From DATFFO01 sp963772815 (GTDB lineage Bacteria > Actinomycetota > Acidimicrobiia > Spongiisociales > ZC4RG35): a stretch of 64,000 nt of DNA. The position numbers and the translations under genes were made by a program. The notes beneath the pieces were generated by a model. That model made no database searches, was not told the origin of the DNA, and saw nothing but the letters and a program-made list of their open reading frames with translations. Position 1 is the stretch's first letter; the number at the start of each line of letters is the position of its first letter. The stretch is from the NCBI GenBank assembly GCA_963772815.1, contig CAVYYV010000004.1, positions 1-64,000 on the forward strand. Direction: 5' to 3'. Shown in pieces: positions 1 through 9,621 of this stretch.

Positions 1-1
1 G

Positions 2-1273
2 GGCCTGACGATCAAAGAGATCGCTGACGAGTTGGGGTATCACCCAGCGACGGTGTCGAAGTGGCTGGCGGCGGGCGCGCCGGCGGCGGCCCGGGTGAAG
101 AGCGACGAGTCGAGGGTGATGGACGCCTATTGGCGGGGCCGGGTGGATGTGATCTTGGGTAAGAAGCCGAGGTTGTTGTCGACGTCGATTTTCGATCGGC
201 TGTTAGCGGAGGGGTTCGAGGGGTCGTATCCGACGGTGGTCCGTTATGTGAGGGAGGTGCGGGGTCCTCGGTTCAAGGGTGCCGCGGCGGCATCGGTTCC
301 GATCGAGACCGGTCCGGCCGAGGAGGCGCAGCTGGACTGGTCGGACTGCACGGAGTGGGCGATCCGCTGGGGGTGGGACCGCGAGTTGTTCTGCCTGGGT
401 TGTGTGCTGTGCTGGTCGCGGTGGCGGACCGTATGGTTCGCTACGTCGATTGACCGCCAGCACACTTTCGAGGGGATGGTCCGGTTCTTCGAAGCGGCCG
501 GTGGGGTCCCTCGGGCGGTGCGGATCGACCGGATGGGCGCGTTGGGCAGATCTGGGGGGAAACGGTTCAGCTTGCATGCTCCGACGGTCGAGTTCGCCAC
601 CCACCATCAGATCGAAATCGTCGCCTGTCAGGCGGGTGATGCCGCCCGCAAGGGGAAGGTGGAGCGGCCTTTCCGTCATTACAAGGAGACCTTCCTCGAG
701 GAGATCGAACTGGATGGCCCACCCGCCGACCTCGACGAGCTCAACCACCGGGCCGGGGTGTGGCTGGACCGTCGGGTTCACCAGGTCGCTCACCGCACCA
801 CCAGAGTGCCGCCCGCCGAGCGATTCGAAACCGAACAGCGGATGCTGCGGCCGCTGCCGGTATCGCGCTTCGAGACGGCCTATGTCGACGTGCGCAGGGT
901 GCACCGCAACGTGCCTTTGATCGAATACGGCGCGGTTCGTTATTCGGTGCCACCGGACCTGTTGGGCCAAGCCGTGGAAGTGCGCCGCCAGGTCGACTCG
1001 GCGATGTTCGTTGTGAGATGGGCAGGCACCGTCGTCGCCACCCACCAAGTCGCACCCAAGGGCACCGTCGAAGTGTGGGACCCCGACCATCGCCGCCAGG
1101 CCGAAAGGGCAGCGCTGGTGCGCCGCCGCCGTCACCTGATCGTCGTCCCACCAGCAGTCGAACCACTCGACGAGGCTGCGCCGCTGGCCCTAGAGGGCGA
1201 CTACGGGGTGGAGCCACCCGACCTGGACCGTTACCGCCTCGACGGCACAGGCGAAGGCGAGGACCACCGATGA
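2..1273 (+). CDS. istA: IS21-family transposase IstA (5-prime partial)
   Basis: This is the DDE/integrase-core transposase of the IS21 family, which cuts and joins the element ends together with the IstB ATPase. The frame is open from base 2, so the start codon lies outside the window; a TTG at 32 is only an internal codon. The visible part opens with the end of a helix-turn-helix (ADELGYHPATVSKWL). An integrase core follows with acidic positions in QLDWSD, RIDRMG and KGKVERP, roughly residues 100, 165 and 210 of the visible protein, and then the Mu-transposase-like C-terminal domain with a conserved Y-SVP segment. The stop overlaps the istB start. Apart from the window edge it looks intact. 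Confidence 0.92.
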   Translation, partial: GLTIKEIADELGYHPATVSKWLAAGAPAAARVKSDESRVMDAYWRGRVDVILGKKPRLLSTSIFDRLLAEGFEGSYPTVVRYVREVRGPRFKGAAAASVPIETGPAEEAQLDWSDCTEWAIRWGWDRELFCLGCVLCWSRWRTVWFATSIDRQHTFEGMVRFFEAAGGVPRAVRIDRMGALGRSGGKRFSLHAPTVEFATHHQIEIVACQAGDAARKGKVERPFRHYKETFLEEIELDGPPADLDELNHRAGVWLDRRVHQVAHRTTRVPPAERFETEQRMLRPLPVSRFETAYVDVRRVHRNVPLIEYGAVRYSVPPDLLGQAVEVRRQVDSAMFVVRWAGTVVATHQVAPKGTVEVWDPDHRRQAERAALVRRRRHLIVVPPAVEPLDEAAPLALEGDYGVEPPDLDRYRLDGTGEGEDHR

Positions 1274-2046
1274 GTGTCTACGAGCAGCTCAAAGACGACC
1301 TCGGATACCTCCAGATGGACGCTGCAGCTGAACGGTTCGCCCTGTTAGCCGAGAACGCCGCATCCGAGGGATGGTCCCACGTCGAATACCTCGCCCGGGT
1401 AGTCGGCGAACAGGCCGGCGCCACCCGGGATCGGCGTCTCGCCGCCCGGCTCCGCTACGCCCGGTTCCCCTACCGGCGCACCGTCGAAGATTTCGACTTC
1501 GAGTTCCAACCCACCGTCGACCCCAAACTCGTCGCCGATCTCGCCACTCTGCGGTTCATCGAAGAGAACCGACCGGTCCTGTTCTTGGGCCAGCCCGGCT
1601 GCGGGAAGACACACTTGGCGGTTGCGTTGGCTACCAAAGCGGTCGAAGCCGGCTACCGCGGCTATTTCAGTTCCGCCGACGACATGTGCCGCCAGCTGGT
1701 CGCCGCCATGGTCGACGGGAGCTTCAGGACCAAACTCCGCACCTACACCGCCCCCACCGTCTTGGTCATCGACGACGTCGGCCTACTACCGATCGAATCC
1801 ACCCAGGCCACCTCGGCGTTCTTCCACGTCGTCGACGAACGCACCCGCAAAGGCCACCCCACCCTCGTCACCAGCAACCGAGGACTACCCGACTGGGGCA
1901 AAGTGTTCGGCGATCCCGTCGTCGCCTCCGCCATCCTGGACCGGCTCATCCACCGGGCCATTGTCTTCAACATCAAAGGACCATCCTGGCGGCTCCGAGA
2001 GCACCAAGCCCTCGCCACAGCCGCCACCGACCCCGAAAGGAGATAA
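1270..2046 (+). CDS. istB: IS21-family helper ATPase IstB
   Basis: IstB is the DnaA/AAA+-type ATPase that assists IstA in target capture. The product is 258 residues, normal for the family. Walker A is GQPGCGKTHL (about residues 103-112) and Walker B is VLVIDDVGLL (about 163). The start is the ATG at 1270, which overlaps the istA stop as ATGA, giving translational coupling. The frame is also open upstream through istA, but that part is out-of-frame shadow of istA. No break is visible, so this copy could still be active. Confidence 0.93.
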   Translation: MSVYEQLKDDLGYLQMDAAAERFALLAENAASEGWSHVEYLARVVGEQAGATRDRRLAARLRYARFPYRRTVEDFDFEFQPTVDPKLVADLATLRFIEENRPVLFLGQPGCGKTHLAVALATKAVEAGYRGYFSSADDMCRQLVAAMVDGSFRTKLRTYTAPTVLVIDDVGLLPIESTQATSAFFHVVDERTRKGHPTLVTSNRGLPDWGKVFGDPVVASAILDRLIHRAIVFNIKGPSWRLREHQALATAATDPERR

Positions 2047-2069
2047 GCTCACCAGACCGCGAAGAACCC

Positions 2070-2126
2070 TGATCCCACAACGCGAATCTCATTGATCGCA
2101 GAACGCGACATTCGCTGATCCCCCAC
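2070..2126 (+). repeat. IS21 right-end direct repeats
   Basis: Two 17-base copies at 2070-2086 and 2093-2109 differ at three positions, and a third shorter copy (CTGATCCCCCAC) starts at 2115. Tandem end repeats of this kind are the usual transposase binding sites in IS21 elements. Confidence 0.6.
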
Positions 2127-2435
2127 ACGGTCCAGAGTTCTGCCGAAGGCGGTCATCATTACGAAGCTCAGTTCACTGATTCAGACGGAACGGCGAGATG
2201 GGTGCACGTTTCGAAGCCCGTCTACAGGAGAACGAAGGAGGGGGACCTGTTAACCGTCTACAGGCATCCAAGGTCGACGGAGTACGTGCATGAGAGCGAA
2301 CCGCTGTCTTTCTCGAGCGCTTCCACCACCATCCTGTGGGCGCTGGCCGGCATACTGTTCTTCATCGGAGTGGTCGACACAGTCCTCTATCTCATCATCG
2401 ACCAGTCCCCATGGTGTTTCGTCATTCGACAGTAG
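2127..2435 (+). pseudogene. 3-prime remnant of a DUF3592-like membrane protein gene, interrupted by the IS21 element
   Basis: Directly after the IS end an open frame runs to 2435 with no start of its own except an internal GTG at 2202. It reads as the second half of a DUF3592-type protein: a beta-rich stretch containing DSDGTARW, KEGDLLTVYRHP and STEYVHESEP, then one strong membrane helix (TTILWALAGILFFIGVVDTV). DUF3592 proteins pair such an extracytoplasmic beta domain with membrane helices; their function is unknown. The upstream half must lie on the other side of the insertion, outside the window. Assignment rests on general resemblance and is moderate. Confidence 0.45.
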
Positions 2436-2566
2436 GCTCCCGAGAGCCAGCCACTCAGTCTCTCCTGATACCGCCCGGCGGCGTCACTACGTCTAGCGGT
2501 GGGTTGCTGCTTTTCGATCGGTCAGGTGGCCGCCAGGTGGCCGCAGCGGGAGGCGCGTGAACGTTC

Positions 2567-2670
2567 CGGAGGCGGGTTTGATGCCCGTTTGACAGGGCTC
2601 CCGCAGTCACCACATTCCGCCCGGAGTAACCCGGCCATTCCGTCCCAGCACGTTCCTTTTGGCTATGGAT
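2567..2670 (+). repeat. Dispersed intergenic element, copy 1
   Basis: This lies in the 307-base gap between the DUF3592 remnant and the second IS, which shows no other gene. It has the family layout: GGTTTGA and GTTTGACAGG separated by CCC (2575-2595), GCTCCCGC, a GC-rich middle, then CCCAGCACGTTCCTTTTGGC near 2644-2663. See the matching finding for the whole family. Confidence 0.6.
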
Positions 2671-2915
2671 CACGGGTTCGCGCACCGAGGGTGGGGCTAT
2701 CAGCCATCGCCTGAGAACGGTGGTCGGTGATTGCTGGGATCCTGCCCGGCGGCGGCCATGTGGCTGCCCGCGTGTGGCCATCAGAACTGCCCGCGCGGCC
2801 GCTGGTTCTGCCTTCGTTGATGTCCGTTTCTCGCTGCGTGGTGGATTGCCGCGGTGGGGGCGTCCTCCCGGTTCGACTGGCGGTTGCAGACCAGCCGGCC
2901 GACCAGGAGGAGCAG

Positions 2916-4396
2916 GTGAAGTCTTACGAGGAGATCATGGAGATTCTGGAAGCGTTTGATCTGACGAGGTAGTATCGCGACGCCGCCGAGTTGGCGGGGT
3001 GTTCGCATCACACGGTGGGGGTGTCTGTGGCGCGGCGCGACGCCGGGGAGTTGCCGGCGTCGGCTGGAGCGGCCGAGCGGTCGAGGTTGATGGATCCGTT
3101 CTTGGCGAAGATCGAAGAATGGGTGGACCGGTCGGACGGCAAGGTCCGTGCCGATGTCGTGTTGAGAAGCTTCAGCCGCTCGGGTTCGAGGGGTCGGAGC
3201 GGACGTGCGGCGGGCGGTGGCGGAGTGAAGGCCAATGCGTGCCGGGCGGCGGCGGGTGTATCGGCCGTGGATCGTGGAGCCGGGGATGTGGGCGCAGTGG
3301 GACTGGGGTCACGGCCCGGTGGTGGGGGGACGTCAGACGTTCTGTGGTGCGCCTGGTTGGCGTGGTGCCGGTTCCGGGTCGTGATCCCGACGTGGGATAG
3401 CACGTTGCCGACGGTGATCGCCTGTCTGGACGGGGCGATGCGCCGCTTTGGGGGGGCGCCGACGTATTGGCTGACCGACAACGAGAAGACGGTGACGGTC
3501 GACTCATGTGGCCGGGATCGCGGTGCGGCAACCCGCTGATCGTCGCGGCCGGCGCGCACTACGGGGTGACTGATCGCGACGTGTGTGCCGTTCGATCCCG
3601 AGTCGAAGGGCGGGTCAGAAGCGACGGTGCGGGTCGCGAAAGCTGACCTGGTCCCGACCGACGCCAACCTGGGGGACGACTACGAGTCGTGGGCGGAGCT
3701 GGTCGAGGCGTGTGAAGAGTTCATAGACAAGGTGAACGGTCGGCCGCATCGGGTGACTCGCCGGGCCCCGGCCGAGATGCTGGCCGAGGAGCAGCAACGG
3801 CTGCACCGCCTACCCGAGGTGGCGTTCACGGCGGCTTCGGGGAGACCCGAAGGGTGACGTGGTCATCGACGATCAGTTTCGGCGGGGTTACGTACTCGGT
3901 TCCTCACACCCTCGTCGACAGCGAGGTGTGGGTGCGGGTCGACGGCGACGAGGTCATCGCCACCCATGTCGCAGAGCGGGGAGCGACTGAGGTGGCCCGC
4001 CATCTGCGCTCTACGCCAGGGAATCCAAGGATCGACGATGCCCATTATCCGCCCCGCCCGGCCGGGCCGCTGAACCGCGAACCCAAGGCCACCAACCAAG
4101 CTGAGACCGAGTTCTTGGCGATGGGCGACGGAGCCCGCCTGTGGCTGGTCGAAGCGGGCGCCGCCGGGGCCAGCCGGGTGAAAGTGAAGATGGCCGAAGC
4201 GGTCAACCTCGCCGCCCTCCACGGTACCAACCGGGTCGACTGGGCGCTGGGCCACGCTGCTTGCTATGAGCGGTTCGGCGACGGCGACGTGGCATCCATC
4301 CTCGCCGCCCACCCGACAGGCGAGCACCGACGGCAGGCGAGGACCACTCGCTCCAAGCCTCCACCAAGGCCTGGGAACAATCGAGAGGGCGGGTGA
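2916..4396 (+). pseudogene. istA: Degenerate IstA transposase of the second IS21-like element
   Basis: Translation would begin at the GTG at 2916 (after AGGAGGAGCAG) with KSYEEIMEILEAFDLT. A TAG stop follows in frame at 2970-2972, yet homology continues straight on with YRDAAELAGCSHHTV, a helix-turn-helix. At least three frame changes follow: near 3165, near 3530-3590 and near 3840. The catalytic-core pieces are still recognisable (QWDWGHGPVV, YWLTDNEKTV and DPESKGGSEATVRVAK, the last holding the expected Glu). The gene cannot give a functional transposase as written. Confidence 0.8.
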
Positions 4397-4402
4397 GAGC
4401 CG

Positions 4403-5164
4403 ATGAGCGCCGCTCAGGCACCCGTCGATGAGGTCATCGACCTGCTGCGCCAGCTGCGGCTCCCACACATGCGCCGCCACGCCCCCGACGTGCTCGCCAC
4501 CGCCAAAGCCCAACGATGGGAACCCGCCGAAGCCCTCCGGGCCCTGCTAGCCGAGGAGATCGCCGGCCGCCAGGCATCATCGATCGGCATCCGCCGCCAG
4601 GCCGCCGGGTTCCCCACCGGCAAGACCTTCGAGGGCTGGGACGAGGCAATCTCGTCGATTCCCCCACCCACCCAACGGTCGCTGAGCACCCTCGAGTGGA
4701 TCGGCAGCCACGAGAACCTGGTGGTGTGCGGACCGTCGGGCACCGGCAAGTCCCACCTACTCGAAGCGTTCGGCCACGCCGCCATCGACACCGGCTCCCA
4801 CGTGACGTGGTTCACCCTCGAGGCTCTCGGCGCCCTGTTGCGCCGCCACCGCGCCGATGACACCACCGGACGGGCCATCAAAAGGATCATGCGCGCCGAT
4901 CTCATCTGCATCGACGACATCGGCCTGCTCCCGGTCACCACCGAAACCGCCGAAGCCCTCTACCGCGTCGTCGACGCCGCCTACGAGAAACGCGCGATCG
5001 CCCTGTCCTCGAACCTGCACCCCGCCGGGTTCGACGAGCTCATGCCCAAAACCATCGCCAACGCCACCGTCGACCGGCTCCTGCACCACGCCCACATCGT
5101 CATGACCACCGGCGACTCCATCCGCCTCACCCAAGCCACCCACGGAAAGGGGGTCACCCACTAA
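4403..5164 (+). CDS. istB: IstB-like ATPase of the second IS21-like element
   Basis: A 253-residue AAA+ ATPase, the helper of an IS21-type transposase. Walker A is CGPSGTGKSHLLEA (about residues 112-125) and Walker B is LICIDDIGLLPV (about 170). The ATG at 4403 lies six bases after the stop of the istA relic, so the pair was once an operon. The frame is fully open although its istA partner has several lesions, which suggests either recent decay of istA or base-calling errors in it. The sequence is clearly different from the IstB at 1270-2046. Confidence 0.9.
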   Translation: MSAAQAPVDEVIDLLRQLRLPHMRRHAPDVLATAKAQRWEPAEALRALLAEEIAGRQASSIGIRRQAAGFPTGKTFEGWDEAISSIPPPTQRSLSTLEWIGSHENLVVCGPSGTGKSHLLEAFGHAAIDTGSHVTWFTLEALGALLRRHRADDTTGRAIKRIMRADLICIDDIGLLPVTTETAEALYRVVDAAYEKRAIALSSNLHPAGFDELMPKTIANATVDRLLHHAHIVMTTGDSIRLTQATHGKGVTH

Positions 5165-5413
5165 CGATGAAAGGCAGAACGTGGCCACCAGGGCAACGTG
5201 TGGCCATCACGGGCAGAACCATTGGCCCCCGGGCAGATCGTGGTGGACGGACCAGCCGTCACGCAGGCACCGAGCCCTTCGTCCGACCCTCCAAGGGACT
5301 CACACGGGTATACACAGCATTTGGCCGGCTGATCAGCACCAGGGCGATGGAAGTCGGTCAACACGTGCGGACAGCCGAGTATCTGAACCGCGCCTTTTGT
5401 CAGCGCACGATGG

Positions 5414-8259
5414 ATGCGTCGCCCTAACGTGCTCCGAGTGCCTTCGGACTCCGCCGACCGGCTCCCCGTCGGAACCGTCACCTTCGTTTTGACCGACATC
5501 GAGGGAAGCACGCGCCTCTGGGAAAGGGATGAGCCGGCGATGCGGCACGCCATGGCCCTTCACGACGATGTGCTCGACCAGGCCGCGGAGCGTGCCGGCG
5601 GTTGGGTCGTACGGCCCCGCGGTGAGGGTGACTCCCGCTTTCTGGTGTTCGCCGACGCCCTTGGGGCGGTAACGGCCGCCGCGGCCATCGAGCGCGACCT
5701 CGAGGCAGCCGTGTGGCCGACAGCAACAGAGATCCGCGTTCGTATCGGCGTGCACACCGGCGTTGCCCAGCTTCGTGGCGGCGATTACTACGGCCCGGCG
5801 ATCAACCGTTGCGCCCGCTTGCGCTCCATCGGCCACGGAGGTCAAGTCCTCCTTTCACAACCCTCCTACGAACTCGTGCGGGACTCATTGCCGCCTGGCC
5901 TGGGAGCGGTCGATCTTGGCGCGCACGTCCTCCGAGACCTGTCCCGGCCCGAGCACGTGCACCAACTCGTGATCGACGGCCTTCGAACTGCGTTCCCTGC
6001 CCTGTCTTCGCTGTCGGTGATCCCCAACAACCTCCCCGTACAGACCACCGACCTGATCGGGCGACAGTCCGAGCTCTCCAGCTACGCGACCTGCTGGGGA
6101 TGCACCGTCTCACCACGATCCTCGCCCCTGGTGGCACCGGCAAGACCAGGCTTGCCATCCAGCTGGCAGCGGATCTCGCCCACACCTTTTCCGACGGGGC
6201 GTACTTCGCTCCTCTGGCCCAGATCACCGACTCGGGTGACATTCCCCAGGCCATCGCCGATGCCGTCGGCATACAACTGGCCGGAGACGCCCCTCCCTTC
6301 GAGCAGCTACTCAGCTTCTTCCGGAACAAGAAGCAGTTGGTCGTTCTCGACAACTTCGAGCACGTCATCCAGGGAACGGACCTAGTGAGCCGCATCCTCG
6401 CCACCGCCCCTGAGGTGCGCCTGGTGGTCACGAGCCGGATCAGGCTCAACACGACCGATGAGGCGGTGTTTGCCCTCGGCGGCCTTGACGGCGAGATCAT
6501 CGATGGACGCCCCGATCCGGGCAGCGATGCCGCCCAGCTGTTCCTCGAGACGGCCCGGCGGCGCAACCCGGGCTTTGTCTTCACCGATTCCAATATGCCT
6601 GCTCTCGCTGACATCCTCGACACGACCGAGGGTCTGCCACTCGCCATCGTCCTGGCCGCTTCGTGGGCCGATGTTCTCGCCATCGATGAGATCGCCAGCG
6701 AGTTGCGGCGCTCGGCGGATTTCCTCGAGTCGGAGCTCCTCGACTTGCCGGAACGTCAGCGAAGCGTCCGCGCGGTCTTCGATTCGTCGTGGAACATGCT
6801 CGATTCGAGTGAGCAGGGCTTGTTCGCTCGCCTCTCGGTGTTCCGTGGTGGCTTCACGCGGGCCGCCGCAGAGGCGGTGGCGGGCGCCAACCTGCGACAA
6901 CTCTCGCGGCTGACGGGTCAGTCCCTCCTCGTCGTCGATCAGGCGAGATCGCGCTTCGCCATCCACGAGCTACTGCGGCAATACGGAGAGGAACACCTTC
7001 GCGTCTTGGGTGCCGCGGAAGAGACCCACACGTCCTTCGTCGTGTATTTCGACGGGCTCATGAAGGAGATGGCGTCCACCATCGAATCCGGCCGGCGACG
7101 GATCGAGGTCCTCCACGAGATGGAGCCAGACATAGAGAACCTGCGGTCGGCCCTCCGCAGTGGAGCGGGCAAAGGCCATCTTCACCGTCACGCCATCATC
7201 GCCCTCTGGTTCTACTACGAGTGGAAGAGCAGCCACCTCCCCGCCGTCGAGTTGTTCACCGAAGCTGCCAAGAGGTTCGACGAGGGCGCAACCCCCGAGG
7301 ACCATTTCCTTGGCGATCTCTCCCGGTCGGCTGTTGCCTGGTTCCTGGGCCTGCTGGGTCGGACCGAGGAGGCACTCGCCGTCGGTGGGCCGGCGCGCGA
7401 TGCGGTGGCGAAGAGCGGTACCGGACGCGACCTGTGCTTCGCCACCAACGCTCTGAACATCAGCCTCGCTTACACGGACCAGGGTGACCGCCTCGGCGAG
7501 GAGTGTCGGCAGGCGATCGCAAGGGCCGATCCATTGGCCGATCGCTGGTGGGTGGCGTTGCTCGAAGTGTGGGCCGGATTCGCACAGCTCCAAGCTGGCC
7601 GGTTCGACGAGGTGTACGACTTCTTGGTGTCCGTCAGGCCGGTGTTCGAGGAGCTCGACGATTCCTGGGGACTCATCTGGGTGCACGAAACCTTGGCTAT
7701 CGTCGCCCGCGCCAGGGGTGATCTCGCCACCGCCAGGGCCGAGTATGACAAGCAGCTGGCGGCGGCACGGTCGATCGGCAACCTGCGATCGGTCCAATAT
7801 GCACTCAACCAGCTCGGCGGTGTTTCCTTCGAACTAGGCGACACTGCGGGCGCAGTGGCCTACATCGTCGAGGGTCTTCGCCTGAGCGGCGAGCTGGGTC
7901 AGATCCAAGAGATCTTGGGTGCTCTCACGGACCTCGCCGGGGTGCATCTCGCGGCCGGAAGCCCGGAGGAGTCGGCCGCTCTACTCGCCGTCGTGCTCGA
8001 CCACCCCGACCGCGGGGGACGACGCCGCCACGATCAAGCGAGCACGGAGTCGAGGGCGACCGAGCTGCTCGAGAGAGCCGTCGCCGCGGCCGGTGACCAG
8101 ACGATCGACGCCGCCATGGCCGACGGACGGGCTCTTGGCCTGGCCGGCAGCGTGGCAGGTCTCCTTGACGTCGATCGACGTGACCGCGTCGAGGGCGGAG
8201 CACGGGATGACACCGACTCGCCGATGGGCGATCCCGACGGACAGACAGACTCCTGCTGA
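5414..8259 (+). CDS. Class III cyclase domain fused to an NTPase/TPR regulator (one frameshift)
   Basis: The gene starts at the ATG at 5414 and encodes a cyclase homology domain in the first 180 residues: FVLTDIEGSTRLW with a metal Asp, GEGDSRF, GVHTG and AINRCARL. A STAND-type ATPase follows with Walker A APGGTGKTRL and Walker B LVVLDNFEHV, then a long helical TPR-like part. The frame changes near 6079, where adding one base restores SELS-LRDLLGM; everything before and after is open. The cyclase could make a cyclic nucleotide, or could act only as a sensor, since one metal motif is atypical. No C-terminal HTH is visible, unlike its relative at 22102. It is probably a cytoplasmic signalling protein; the frameshift may be a sequencing error. 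Confidence 0.72.
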
Positions 8260-8731
8260 TAAGCCGCTGGTGAGCGACGGGGGTTTGTGCGATCTGGATG
8301 AACGCGGCGTCGAGTCCGACCCGAGTTCGTCCCGGCTCGATCAACCGGCCCGGGATCAGTTCTGTTGCGATAAGAGGCGGTTCTGTACCAGGGCCGGCGA
8401 CGTTCGATAAAAGGCGATGAAGCTTCCTGGATCCAACGAAGCGGCCCATGTGCACAAGACCCGGGGTGATTCAGTGCCGATATTGGGCCGGTGTCAGCGA
8501 GCGGACACTTTCCGTCCGGCGGGTAACTGGTGAGCAGCCACTCTGGGTCCGTTCGGTTTCAGTCTGGCGAAGGATCAATCACCGAACACCGCGCTGTCGC
8601 AGTTGGCGGCCCAGACAAGACCCTCCGCCACCATTGAGGTCTGAGGAAAGGACCCCATGCTGATTGTGTCGGTCTGTTGTTGCGTGCCGGTACCAACCGC
8701 CGGTATTGCGAAGCGTGGGCCTAGTGCTGCT
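8260..8731. other. Intergenic, no convincing gene
   Basis: This 472-base gap lies between the ends of two convergent genes. Frames on both strands are short or low-complexity shadows. No repeat copy or clear terminator is seen. Confidence 0.5.
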
Positions 8732-9217
8732 CTAGCTCGCCCTGTCCATCTCGAAGCGAACCTTGCGGAGGATCTCCGATGCCGTGAACCGGCCGATGGG
8801 CCCCGTGGAGTAAACGGCGTTGATGACCGTCCCCTCGGGGTTGACGAGGAACCCTGTTGCGTGGAGGAACGTCCTCTCGCCGGTATGCATGTGGGCCCCC
8901 GTGGCCGCAGACACTGCGGCTGCATCGACCTCGGCATACATCGGGAAGCCCACACTCAGGTTCTCTTTCAAGCTGCGCACACTGTCGATGGGATCGACCG
9001 ATCCTGCTGCAACGCGTACACCGAGTTCCTTCAGCGGGCCACCGTGAACGGCAAAGTCAACTAACTGTTGACGGCAGTACGGTCACCAATCGCCGCGATA
9101 GAACAGGACCACCGCCCATCTCCCAGCTACCGAGGCGGTGATGTCGACTTCGTTGCCCTCCAAGTCGGTTCCGTACAGCGAAGGGAGCCGGTCACCGGTT
9201 ACAAGATGTTCGACCAT
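8732..9217 (-). CDS. Peroxiredoxin-like (AhpC/TSA) protein, candidate selenoprotein with in-frame TGA as Sec-45
   Basis: Read on the minus strand from the ATG at 9217 to the TAG at 8732, the frame gives a 161-residue AhpC/TSA-fold protein broken by a single TGA at 9085-9083. The context is VVLFYRGDW-TGA-PYCRQQL. In cysteine relatives of this family the position is the first Cys of a CPYC redox motif, so the product would carry a U-P-Y-C site (U45, C48). Downstream features are family-typical: GVRVAAGSVDPI, NLSVGFPMYAEVD and TGPIGRFTASEIL. No other stop or frame change occurs. A hairpin matching bacterial SECIS rules follows the TGA at once. The likely role is thiol/selenol peroxide reduction in the cytoplasm. 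The alternative is a nonsense mutant; no sel genes lie in the window. Confidence 0.7.
9042..9082 (-). promoter_or_regulatory. Candidate bacterial SECIS element
   Basis: Immediately 3-prime of the TGA, the transcript can fold into a perfect 6-bp apical stem, GUCAAC (9072-9067) with GUUGAC (9061-9056), closing a five-base loop AGUUA (9066-9062). The loop starts 16 nt after the UGA and has G as its second base, which fits the published bacterial SECIS rule (G among the first two loop bases, 16-37 nt spacing). A lower helix CCGU (9082-9079) with ACGG (9045-9042) brackets it. The fold is read by eye only. Confidence 0.6.
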
Positions 9218-9621
9218 TTCGACAGCGTAGGGCCACACGGTCGCTAGCCCGTCTGGTGTGCACGCACACAGCCGATCGACCAGTACTTCGCCGAGCTGGT
9301 CAGCTTGCGGTCGCTGACGACGACTTGGACGTGATACTCACTTCCTGCCAGTGAGACTCAAGACCGCTAGAGCGGCAATATGCGCTAGGCGACTACCTTC
9401 AGGGTGAACGGCAGGGCGGGAACAATTGTGCGGGGATGCTGAAGCTCGTTCGACCGGATCAGGCCATTCGATGTGCCGATCCAGCGCACACACGGATTGG
9501 ACGAAGTTTGACCACCGCACAGAGGGGTCGCATTGCGGATCGGATTGGCGGCGGCTGTAGCTGCAGAGCGCCTGAGAGAGCTATGACTGCCTCGGCAGCT
9601 CATGGACGTAGGCTCACGGCC
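9218..9621. other. Intergenic, no convincing gene
   Basis: This lies upstream of the peroxiredoxin-like gene and downstream of the lyase-like gene, both on the minus strand. The peroxiredoxin frame stays open about 40 codons further upstream (to near 9335, with LGEVLVDRLCACTPDG), so a longer N-terminus is possible, but no better start or ribosome site is visible there. Nothing else stands out. Confidence 0.4.

Larger units (their letters stand above)
1..2128 (+). mobile_element. IS21-family insertion sequence, left end outside window
   Basis: An istA/istB pair with a four-base overlap is followed by short repeated end sequences. The right end has two near-identical copies of a 17-base motif (2070-2086 and 2093-2109, TGATCCCACAACGCGAA type) and a third partial copy at 2116-2126, the multiple-repeat ends usual for IS21. 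The reading frame that resumes just after the end looks like a broken host gene, which places the boundary near 2126-2128. The left end lies before base 1, so no target duplication can be checked. Confidence 0.8.
2743..5235 (+). mobile_element. Second, distinct IS21-like element (decayed)
   Basis: The element carries an istA relic and an intact istB. Both ends have inverted, repeated motifs. The left end starts TGCCCGGCGGCGGCC at 2743 and contains further ATGTGGC, CGTGTGGCCATC and GCGGCCGCTGGTTCTGCC units to about 2813. The right end (5170-5235) contains GGCAGAACGTGGCC, CGTGTGGCCATC and ends GGCCCCCGGGCA, the inverse of the left tip. Its proteins differ from the first IS21, so this is not a duplicate copy. 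Confidence 0.75.

Noticed and set aside
760..1269. N-terminal extension of IstB by a longer frame starting at 760
   Set aside because: That part overlaps istA out of frame and is Arg/Pro-rich noise; the ATG at 1270 overlaps the istA stop and fits IstB length.
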